From positions 1 through 18,886 of the forward strand of contig CAJGBV010000026.1 of the NCBI GenBank assembly GCA_904501755.1: a stretch of 18,886 nucleotides of DNA, in the 5' to 3' direction. The position numbers were made by a program, and so were the translations under genes. A model generated the notes under the pieces. That model made no database searches and had not been told where the DNA came from. It was given only the letters and a program-made list of their open reading frames with translations. Positions 1-5,536 of the stretch are shown piece after piece (positions within the stretch are counted from its first letter, which is position 1; every line of letters begins with the position of its first letter). The DNA comes from Clostridiaceae bacterium. GTDB taxonomy: Bacteria; Bacillota; Clostridia; Oscillospirales; Acutalibacteraceae.

Positions 1-258
1 AAATTCCCAAAGTATGGTGCTGATGGAATGTGGGGTAGCGAGTGTGAAAGTGTTGCAAAACAGGCAATCTGTAAAAAGCGTACCACTTTTAAATATAAAA
101 ACCTCACAAAGATAGTACAAAAAGCTGTCGGTGCAACAGTAGACGGAAAATTCGGTAACAACACAAAGAATGCTGTCATTGCTTATCAGAAGAAAAATGG
201 ACTTGTTGCTGACGGTGTTGTCGGTTTAAACACTTGGAAGAAGATTTTGGGTGTCTAA
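1..258 (+). CDS. Phage endolysin, C-terminal peptidoglycan-binding part (5' end outside window)
   Basis: The frame is open from base 1, so only the last 85 residues are visible and the catalytic domain lies outside the window. The final 50 or so residues (from about LTKIVQKAVG to the end) have the pattern of a PG_binding_1 cell-wall-binding domain: a V-DG-FG-NT segment, an A-I-AYQ-KNGL helix, then ADGVVG-NTW. The preceding stretch, with YGADGMWGSEC, looks like the end of a related repeat. Such domains hold phage or cell-wall lysins on peptidoglycan. The gene immediately downstream is a holin-like protein 35 bases away, which fits a phage lysis cassette and makes a host autolysin less likely. 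The enzymatic type (amidase, muramidase or other) cannot be told from here. Confidence 0.8.
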   Translation, partial: KFPKYGADGMWGSECESVAKQAICKKRTTFKYKNLTKIVQKAVGATVDGKFGNNTKNAVIAYQKKNGLVADGVVGLNTWKKILGV

Positions 259-293
259 AGATATTTTAAAACTTTTTAAAAGGAGTATAATTT

Positions 294-578
294 ATGGATA
301 TAAATGTAATTGCAAGGTTCAGCGCTTTAGCTATAGTATTAATAAACTCAGTTTTAACTATGTTTAATGTTAATCCTATACCATTTTCTCAAGAAGAAAC
401 TTATGGCATAGTGTCAACTATTTTAACATGCGGAGTTGCCATTTATACTGCTTGGAAAAACAATTCTATTACTAAAGAGGCTAAGATGGCAGATAAGGTA
501 ATGATAGCGTTGAAGAATGGTGAATATACACTAGAATCTTTACAAAATGCCTTGAATACTTTAAAAACAATAAAGTAG
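294..578 (+). CDS. Small phage holin, phi-LC3 / Phage_holin_1-like
   Basis: A 94-residue protein. A hydrophobic N-terminal segment (about residues 6-25) is followed by a short loop with NPIPFSQEE and a second hydrophobic segment (about 36-54) ending in AWKNNSIT. This two-helix pattern and the W-KN-S-T motif after helix 2 are typical of the phi-LC3 holin family. A charged, probably cytoplasmic helix with TKEAKMADKVM follows. Holins make inner-membrane lesions that release or activate the endolysin. AAGGAG at 280-285 lies 8 bases before the ATG. It follows the endolysin directly and a strong terminator ends the unit, so this looks like the end of a late phage transcript. The order endolysin then holin is the reverse of many phages. 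Confidence 0.8.
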   Translation: MDINVIARFSALAIVLINSVLTMFNVNPIPFSQEETYGIVSTILTCGVAIYTAWKNNSITKEAKMADKVMIALKNGEYTLESLQNALNTLKTIK

Positions 579-587
579 TATAATTTT

Positions 588-622
588 AGGGGAGTAGATT
601 AATTTCTACTCCCCTGTTTTTT
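588..622 (+). terminator. Rho-independent terminator after the lysis genes
   Basis: A perfect 11-bp stem (588-598 with 605-615), a 6-base loop, and a run of T from 617 to 622. It ends the plus-strand endolysin-holin transcript just before the convergent integrase stop codon. The minus-strand side lacks a good T run. Confidence 0.9.
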
Positions 623-627
623 CGATT

Positions 628-1800
628 TTAAATATCAAGCAAGTTTATCGCGTTCATTTTTTGTTCTTGTATTAAATGTATATAGGTATTATAAGTTACC
701 GATACATCCTTATGCCCCAAAATTTCACTTACGGTTTTTACATCTACGCCCTTTTTGAACAATAAACTTGCAAATGTATGCCTTAGAGCATGAACACCGT
801 AAATTTCTTTGAATCCGCAATTTTCTTGTATCTTTCTAAACATCGTATCATACGTTCTTCCAGAAACATTATTGCCTGTTTCGGTTGAGAATACATACTT
901 ACATTGCCCCGTAATTTTTTTAATATGATTTAATGCCTCGATTGATTTATTGTTTAACGGTACAATTCTGGAGCCAGAATTTGTTTTTGTACTATCTTGG
1001 ATAATAATTTTATATTTACCTTGGTCATCATTTTCTCTATTTTTTACTTGTTTTAAATTTTTATTAATTTTAACCGTTTTATTTTGAAAGTCTACATCTT
1101 CCCAAGTTAATGCTAATGCTTCTCCTATTCTTAGGCCAGTATATAATAAAAATTGTATTCCATAACCTAAGCGATACTTATTTCTACCGTTATTATACTT
1201 TGTTGTAGACTGTTTTAATAATAATTCAATTTGGTCTTCGGTGTAAAATTTAATATCTCCGTCCTGATGTTTTAAATTTTTGGGCAGTGATACACCAATA
1301 CAAGGATTTTTTTGCAAATCGCCACGAATTATTGCATATTTACAACACTCGTTAATTGCTTCGAATGCTTTTTTAATAGAAGAATATGACAAATTCTTTT
1401 TTCTTAATTGATTAATCATTTCTTGAATATCGTCAATCGACAATTGTGATAATTGTAACATTCCGATTGACGGATATACTTGATTTGATAATGTCATTTC
1501 TTTGCGGTCATAACTTGAGGGTTTCAATTCGTTCACTTTTACATTTTCTAACCAATTTGTGCAATACTCTTCTACTGTAATATTTTGGGCAGTATTATCT
1601 TCTAGAATCAATCCATTAGAATTAATGAGTTTAATTTTTTCTTTTAGTTTTCTTTTTGCCTCAGCTTCTGTTTTTCCATAAACAGTTACCATTTTAGGTT
1701 TGCCATTTTCGTTGTATCCATTTTGTACTGCACCATACCATCTTCCGTCTTTTCTTAAATAAATTGTGCCTTGACCATGTTCTCTTTTATTTTTTATCAT
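628..1800 (-). CDS. int: Phage-type tyrosine integrase
   Basis: A complete 390-residue site-specific recombinase. The N-terminus (about 5-57) has the G-G-I-RKDGRWYGA pattern of an AP2-like arm-binding domain. Residues about 72-175 form the SAM-like core-binding domain. The catalytic domain (about 185-385) shows the full active site: R224 in TGLRIGEAL, a lysine near K272, H337-x-x-R340 in HALRHT, H363 in LGHKD, and nucleophile Y373 in NTYIH. It should therefore be active for integration or excision of the element at its left. The ATG has AAAGGAG 7 bases upstream (1808-1814). The gene reads away from the tRNA genes and converges on the lysis genes. It appears clearly more A/T-rich than the chromosomal genes further right, consistent with transfer. 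No excisionase or repressor gene is visible in the window. Confidence 0.96.
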   Translation of the reverse strand: MIKNKREHGQGTIYLRKDGRWYGAVQNGYNENGKPKMVTVYGKTEAEAKRKLKEKIKLINSNGLILEDNTAQNITVEEYCTNWLENVKVNELKPSSYDRKEMTLSNQVYPSIGMLQLSQLSIDDIQEMINQLRKKNLSYSSIKKAFEAINECCKYAIIRGDLQKNPCIGVSLPKNLKHQDGDIKFYTEDQIELLLKQSTTKYNNGRNKYRLGYGIQFLLYTGLRIGEALALTWEDVDFQNKTVKINKNLKQVKNRENDDQGKYKIIIQDSTKTNSGSRIVPLNNKSIEALNHIKKITGQCKYVFSTETGNNVSGRTYDTMFRKIQENCGFKEIYGVHALRHTFASLLFKKGVDVKTVSEILGHKDVSVTYNTYIHLIQEQKMNAINLLDI

Positions 1801-1844
1801 AAAATTTCTCCTTTAATTTTTATGTATAAAAGATGGTATTTTGA

Positions 1845-1873
1845 ATTATAACATAATTAAAAATTATAGTCAA
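1845..1873 (-). promoter_or_regulatory. Integrase promoter
   Basis: On the minus strand TTGACT (1868-1873) is followed after exactly 17 bases by TATAAT (1845-1850), close to the sigma-A consensus. The expected start lies about 35-40 bases before the int ATG. The -35 box falls inside a long palindrome described separately. Confidence 0.85.
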
Positions 1874-1893
1874 GATATCTTGACTATAATTTT
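1860..1893. repeat. Perfect 34-bp palindrome plus a third half-copy, likely operator
   Basis: Bases 1860-1893 are a perfect inverted repeat centred between 1876 and 1877. The repeated element is TTGACTATAA, found at 1880-1889, on the other strand at 1864-1873, and again in direct orientation at 1892-1901, twelve bases after the previous copy. It covers the -35 box of the integrase promoter, so a bound protein would be expected to control int transcription. A cruciform or transcribed hairpin is possible but there is no T run. Confidence 0.75.
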
Positions 1894-1910
1894 GACTATA
1901 AAATAGATTA

Positions 1911-1950
1911 CATTAAAAGCAATTTAAAGCAATTAAAAGACATTAAGAGG
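1911..1950. repeat. Four phased 10-bp direct repeats, candidate integrase arm sites
   Basis: Four consecutive 10-base units read CATTAAAAGC, AATTTAAAGC, AATTAAAAGA and CATTAAGAGG. They lie between the integrase promoter and the tRNA-Trp gene, spaced by about one helical turn. Their position between int and the presumed attachment site suggests binding sites for the integrase N-terminal domain, but this is inference; an A-tract bend is the other simple reading. Confidence 0.45.
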
Positions 1951-1961
1951 TTTGATAATAT

Positions 1962-2011
1962 AAAAGAAAAAATGCCCGAAAACCGCATAAATAAACGGTT
2001 TTACAGGCATT
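1962..2011 (-). terminator. Terminator downstream of tRNA-Trp
   Basis: On the minus strand an imperfect stem of about 14 bp (1996-2011 with 1971-1985), containing the blocks AATGCC/GGCATT and AAAACCG/CGGTTTT, is followed by a T-rich tail (A-rich on the plus strand at 1962-1970). It ends the tRNA transcript and shields int from read-through. Confidence 0.85.
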
Positions 2012-2018
2012 CAAACAT

Positions 2019-2050
2019 TGGCAGGGGTAGAAGGACTCGAACCCTCACAA
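2019..2050. other. Presumed attachment site core (tRNA-Trp 3' end)
   Basis: Tyrosine integrases commonly use tRNA 3' ends, and int begins about 220 bases beyond this tRNA 3' end with phased repeats between them. The T arm and acceptor stem are therefore the likely crossover region, with the element to the left. The second att copy would be beyond the left edge, so exact limits cannot be set. Confidence 0.4.
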
Positions 2051-2093
2051 ACGGTTTTGGAGACCGGTGTGCTACCATTGACACCATACCCCT
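2019..2093 (-). tRNA. tRNA-Trp (anticodon CCA)
   Basis: A 75-base tRNA with encoded 3' CCA (2019-2021). The 7-bp acceptor stem AGGGGTA/TACCCCT and G discriminator are intact, the anticodon CCA is at 2058-2060 in loop CTCCAAA, and the T loop holds GGTTCGAGTCC. It lies 32 bases downstream of the CAT-anticodon tRNA and has no separate promoter in the gap, so the two are probably cotranscribed. Its 3' end faces the integrase and is the probable integration target. Confidence 0.96.
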
Positions 2094-2125
2094 ATAAAAA
2101 ATGCTGATTTGAGAAAAATAAAAAC

Positions 2126-2202
2126 TGGTGGGGCATCAGGGACTCGAACCCCGGACCTACCGGTTATGAGCCGGGAGCTCTAACCAACTGAGCTAATGCC
2201 CC
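2126..2202 (-). tRNA. tRNA-Met (anticodon CAT)
   Basis: A 77-base tRNA with encoded CCA (2126-2128), acceptor stem GGGGCAT/ATGCCCC, D arm TAGCTCAGTTGGTTAGAGC, anticodon CAT at 2166-2168 in loop CTCATAA, and T loop GGTTCGAGTCC. The paired first base excludes the usual initiator type. Elongator Met is most likely. A lysidine-modified Ile2 tRNA also carries CAT and cannot be fully excluded from sequence alone. Confidence 0.93.
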
Positions 2203-2217
2203 AAATCAGCAAGAACT

Positions 2218-2245
2218 ATTATATCACATTTTTCGGTTTTGTCAA
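2218..2245 (-). promoter_or_regulatory. Promoter of the tRNA-Met/tRNA-Trp unit
   Basis: On the minus strand TTGACA (2240-2245) is separated by 16 bases from TATAAT (2218-2223), both perfect consensus boxes. The expected start near 2211 leaves a leader of only about 9 bases, as usual for a strong stable-RNA promoter. Confidence 0.9.
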
Positions 2246-2496
2246 TATAAAAAAACAGATTATTTATTATTTTTTCTTTTAGTAGTTTTTGAATTTTCCC
2301 TATTTTTCCAAATTTGCAACTAAGATTTACACATTTTAGTTATTTTTAACGTTTTCTTATTCATTTCTACAAGTTTTTTACGGTTTTTGCAACCTATAGT
2401 TGCGAAAAATAATATTTTCGGTTGGTAGATATATAATAGTTTATTTGATAGAATACTATTAGTATAGAATTAAACTAACTGAAAGGTGGTCTTTAA
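2246..2496 (+). promoter_or_regulatory. Upstream region of the amino-sugar operon with -10 box and operator-like palindrome
   Basis: This A/T-rich stretch holds no gene. TATAAT at 2432-2437 is the best plus-strand -10 box but has no convincing -35; a weaker pair is TTGCAA (2387-2392), 17 bases, TAATAT (2410-2415). ATACTA-T-TAGTAT at 2453-2465 is a perfect odd-centred palindrome about 10-20 bases after the expected start from the first box. TTTGCAAC occurs at 2313-2320 and 2386-2393, the second copy forming a hairpin with GTTGCGAAA. AAAGGTGG at 2482-2489 is the ribosome binding site of the next gene. Promoter and operator roles are inferred. Confidence 0.5.
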
Positions 2497-4119
2497 ATGA
2501 CTCTTGGCGAAAAAATATTTAATTTAAGAAATAAAGAAGGTATTTCTCAGGAACAGCTTGCGGAAAAAATCAATGTATCCCGTCAGTCAGTTTCGAAATG
2601 GGAAATGGACCAGGCACTTCCACAAATCGACAAGGTTTTACAGCTTTGTGAGCTCTTCCACATTTCTACCGATGATTTACTTATAGACAAAAACTCAATT
2701 GAAGTTCAGACAAATGAAAAAAAAGACGGACTGAAATACTTCGGTACCGACGGTTTTCGCGGAGAAGCCAATGTCACTCTTACATCACTTCAGGCATATA
2801 AGGTGGGCAGATTTTTAGGCTGGTATTTTTCCTCTTCCCTGTCCGGCTGTAATAAATCGGGCTATCGTCCCCGTATACTTATAGGTAAAGATACCCGCCG
2901 CAGCAGTTATATGCTTGAATATTCTATTGTTGCAGGAATTACCGCTTCGGGAGCAGACGCCTATATGCTCCACGTAACTACAACGCCAAGCGTTTCCTTT
3001 GTCACACGTCAGGATGAATTTGACTGCGGAATAATGATAACTGCTTCCCACAATCCTTTTTACGATAACGGAATTAAGGTTATTAACCGTTTTGGTGAGA
3101 AGCTGGATGACAGCACTACTGCACTTATTGAAGCATATATTGACGGCAATTTAAAGTTACTCGGAGTCAGCGGTGATGATTTACCTCTCGCACAAAAGGA
3201 GAAGATTGGCTGTATCGTTGACTATGTTTCGGGAAGAAACAGATATTTAGGTTACCTCATTTCTCTGGCATCTAACTCTTATAAAAAGTTGAGAATCGGA
3301 CTTGACTGTGCAAATGGTGCTTCTTGGATGATAGCAAACAGCGTATTTTCTGCTCTGGGCGCTCAGACCACAGTTATCGGTGCTCAGCCTGACGGACTTA
3401 ATGTAAACGAAAAATGCGGTTCAACTCATATCGAAAACCTTTGCAATCTTGTTCGTGAACAGCATCTTGATTTAGGCTTTGCCTTTGACGGAGATGCCGA
3501 CAGATGTATAGCTGTTGACGATAAGGGCAATATAGTTGACGGCGATAAAATGATGTATATTCTTGGCAGACGCCTTAAAAACCGAGGTATGTTAGACAGT
3601 GACACAGTTGTGGCTACTATTATGTCAAACAGCGGCCTGTTTTCTTCCCTTAAAGAAATCGGTATCAACTGTGAACAAACCACCGTTGGCGACCGTTTCG
3701 TTTACGAATGTATGCAGAAAAACGATTATTCACTTGGCGGAGAACAGTCCGGTCATATCATTTTAAAGAAATATGCTACTACAGGTGACGGACTTCTTAC
3801 CGCTATAATGATTACAGAAGAAATCTGTGATACAAAGCAAAGTCTTTCCGAGCTTGCCTCTCCCGTTATGCTTTATCCGCAGAAGATTAAAAATCTTAGG
3901 GTAAAGGACAAAGCGGCGGTACTAAGTGACTGCGAGGTAGTTTCTGCAAAGAACCAGGTTGAAGAGCTTATAGACGGTAAAGGCAGAGCCTTACTTCGTC
4001 AAAGCGGTACCGAGCCGGTTATTCGCATAATGGTTGAAGCAGAAAGTGAAGAGCTGTGTGATAAATACATTGATATTATCGCCAAAGTCATTATTGAAAG
4101 AGGTCATTTGAATGAATAA
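2497..4119 (+). CDS. glmM: HTH-phosphoglucosamine mutase fusion
   Basis: A 540-residue protein. Residues 1-63 are a Cro/CI-type helix-turn-helix (EKIFNLRNKEGISQEQLAEK, then NVSRQSVSKWE as recognition region). Residues about 79-540 are a full phosphohexomutase of the GlmM type, which interconverts glucosamine-6-phosphate and glucosamine-1-phosphate for cell-wall precursor synthesis. Visible sites are FGTDGFRG (82-89), the phosphoserine loop TASHNP with S184, the metal loop DGDADR (331-336), sugar-binding GGEQSG (414-419) and phosphate-binding RQSGTEPVIR (501-510). Ordinary GlmM is about 450 residues, so the extra length is the HTH. The ribosome site AAAGGTGG precedes the first ATG, and no ATG lies between M37 and the mutase domain, so this is one fused polypeptide. 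It overlaps the next gene by 8 bases. DNA binding by the HTH, perhaps at the operon's own promoter, is inference. Confidence 0.93.
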   Translation: MTLGEKIFNLRNKEGISQEQLAEKINVSRQSVSKWEMDQALPQIDKVLQLCELFHISTDDLLIDKNSIEVQTNEKKDGLKYFGTDGFRGEANVTLTSLQAYKVGRFLGWYFSSSLSGCNKSGYRPRILIGKDTRRSSYMLEYSIVAGITASGADAYMLHVTTTPSVSFVTRQDEFDCGIMITASHNPFYDNGIKVINRFGEKLDDSTTALIEAYIDGNLKLLGVSGDDLPLAQKEKIGCIVDYVSGRNRYLGYLISLASNSYKKLRIGLDCANGASWMIANSVFSALGAQTTVIGAQPDGLNVNEKCGSTHIENLCNLVREQHLDLGFAFDGDADRCIAVDDKGNIVDGDKMMYILGRRLKNRGMLDSDTVVATIMSNSGLFSSLKEIGINCEQTTVGDRFVYECMQKNDYSLGGEQSGHIILKKYATTGDGLLTAIMITEEICDTKQSLSELASPVMLYPQKIKNLRVKDKAAVLSDCEVVSAKNQVEELIDGKGRALLRQSGTEPVIRIMVEAESEELCDKYIDIIAKVIIERGHLNE

Positions 4120-4783
4120 ATACGTTAAAACCAACCAGCTTTATAACTGTACTACCGAGTACCTTATTCCCCTGTTCAGTCAGTATGAATTTCCTTGGGA
4201 GATGCTACCTATTCTTAAAGAATACATTTCCTCTCTTATAGCTAAAGGTATTGAAGGCTTCACAAAATACAGCGACAACGTTCTCATAGGAGAAAATGTT
4301 AAAATTTACCCTAATGTAACTATAGAGGGACCCACAATAATCGGCGAAGGAACCGAAATTCGCCCCGGTGCTTTTATCAGAGGAAGTGTAATTACAGGCA
4401 AAAACTGTGTTATCGGAAATTCTTCTGAATTAAAAAACTGTATTTTACTTGAAAAAGTACAGGTTCCGCATTATAATTATGTAGGTGACTCTGTACTGGG
4501 TAATTTTTCCCACATGGGTGCAGGTTCAATTTGTTCCAATCTCAAATCCGATGGCAAACCCGTTGTTATTCACGGTGACACCGACTATATAACAGGGCTT
4601 AGAAAAATCGGCGGTATTCTTGCAGATGGTGCCGACATTGGCTGTGGCTGTGTTTTAAACCCCGGAACTGTTATAGGTAAAAACACTTCTGTTTACCCTC
4701 TTAACAGTCTTCGTGGTGTTTTCGCAGAAAACTGCATTGTTAAGAGTATGGACAATATAATTATAAGGAGAAATGACGGATGA
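4112..4783 (+). CDS. Stand-alone left-handed beta-helix protein resembling the GlmU acetyltransferase domain
   Basis: A 223-residue protein. After about 50 N-terminal residues it is built of hexapeptide repeats (about 57-205; IGENVKIYPNVTIEG, IIGEGTEIRPGAFI). The segment PHYNYVGDSVLG...MGAGSICSNLKSDGK aligns by eye with the GlmU acetyl-transfer site. H120, Y123, N143 and K149 sit where E. coli GlmU has H363, Y366, N386 and K392, and R84 and K108 fall near R333 and K351; this comparison is from memory. There is no nucleotidyltransferase domain. A role acetylating glucosamine-1-phosphate is therefore plausible, but database labels for such proteins vary (acyltransferase, UDP-GlcNAc pyrophosphorylase) and the substrate is unproven. 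GAAAGAGG at 4096-4103 serves the ATG; the start overlaps glmM and the end overlaps nagB by 4 bases (ATGA), so the three genes are coupled. Confidence 0.8.
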   Translation: MNKYVKTNQLYNCTTEYLIPLFSQYEFPWEMLPILKEYISSLIAKGIEGFTKYSDNVLIGENVKIYPNVTIEGPTIIGEGTEIRPGAFIRGSVITGKNCVIGNSSELKNCILLEKVQVPHYNYVGDSVLGNFSHMGAGSICSNLKSDGKPVVIHGDTDYITGLRKIGGILADGADIGCGCVLNPGTVIGKNTSVYPLNSLRGVFAENCIVKSMDNIIIRRNDG

Positions 4784-5490
4784 ATTTTATTACAGTAAAA
4801 ACCTATGAAGAACTAAGCGAAAAAACAGCTAAGCTCATTGCTGCTCAGATTACCGGTAAGCCCGACAGTGTGTTAGGTCTTGCTACAGGCTCCTCGCCTG
4901 TAGGTACATACGATAAGCTGACCGAATATTTCAATAATGGTGAACTTGATTTTTCTACGGTAACAAGCGTAAATCTTGATGAATACGCAGGTCTTGACGG
5001 CTCTCACAATCAGAGCTACCGTTACTTTATGAACAAAAACCTTTTTGACAGGGTTAACATCAAAAAGGAAAATACATACGTTCCCTCAGGCTGTGCAGAT
5101 GACCTTGTAGAAGAAGGTAAAGCCTATGATACTCTTATAAAAAAGCTTGGCGGAATTGATTTACAGCTTCTCGGAATCGGTCTTGACGGACATATTGGTT
5201 TTAACGAGCCAGATGAATTCTTCACAGCTGAAACTCATCCTGTAAGCCTTGATCCCTCTACAATAAAGGCAAATGCAAGATTTTTCGAAAGCGAAGCAGA
5301 TGTACCTACCAAAGCAATAACAATGGGTATGATGTCAATAATGCAGGCAAGAAAAATTGTTCTTATTGCAAACGGTCAGGCTAAAAAGGAAATTTTAGAA
5401 AAAGCTTTTTACGGACCGATTACCCCACTTGTTCCCGCTTCTATTTTACAGCTTCACGCTGACGTAACTGTAATCTTCAGTGAAAATTAA
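4780..5490 (+). CDS. nagB: Glucosamine-6-phosphate deaminase/isomerase
   Basis: A 236-residue cytoplasmic enzyme that reversibly converts glucosamine-6-phosphate to fructose-6-phosphate and ammonia. The phosphate loop LATGSSPVGTY (34-44), the NLDEY motif with D67, and GIGLDGHIGFNEP with D136, H138 and E143 match the E. coli catalytic set (D72, D141, H143, E148) at a constant offset of five. It is shorter than the 266-residue allosteric E. coli enzyme, and the RTRIKTL segment that carries its allosteric arginine reads ETHPVSL here, so it probably lacks GlcNAc-6-phosphate activation. AAGGAG at 4765-4770 lies 9 bases before the ATG. As last gene of the glmM operon, with no nagA beside it, it may work in the synthetic direction; that direction is inference. 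Confidence 0.95.
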   Translation: MNFITVKTYEELSEKTAKLIAAQITGKPDSVLGLATGSSPVGTYDKLTEYFNNGELDFSTVTSVNLDEYAGLDGSHNQSYRYFMNKNLFDRVNIKKENTYVPSGCADDLVEEGKAYDTLIKKLGGIDLQLLGIGLDGHIGFNEPDEFFTAETHPVSLDPSTIKANARFFESEADVPTKAITMGMMSIMQARKIVLIANGQAKKEILEKAFYGPITPLVPASILQLHADVTVIFSEN

Positions 5491-5495
5491 ACAAA

Positions 5496-5536
5496 AAAAA
5501 GACTTCTCTTCGGTTGACCCGAAGAGAAGTCTTTTT
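5496..5536. terminator. Bidirectional terminator shared by nagB and metH
   Basis: A perfect 13-bp stem (5501-5513 with 5519-5531) and 5-base loop, extended by flanking A (5493-5500) and T (5532-5536) runs that can also pair. It provides a T tail on both strands. The metH stop codon (5535-5537) overlaps its edge. Confidence 0.93.

Noticed and set aside
1911..1950. CRISPR-like array
   Set aside because: The units are 10-base near-tandem repeats with no unique spacers.
2497..2720. Separate HTH gene followed by a distinct glmM
   Set aside because: There is no stop codon between the domains and no internal ATG near the mutase start, so a single fused protein is the only supported reading.
2815..3683. 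Minus-strand open frames opposite glmM
   Set aside because: They are shadows of the mutase frame with no motif and no ribosome site.
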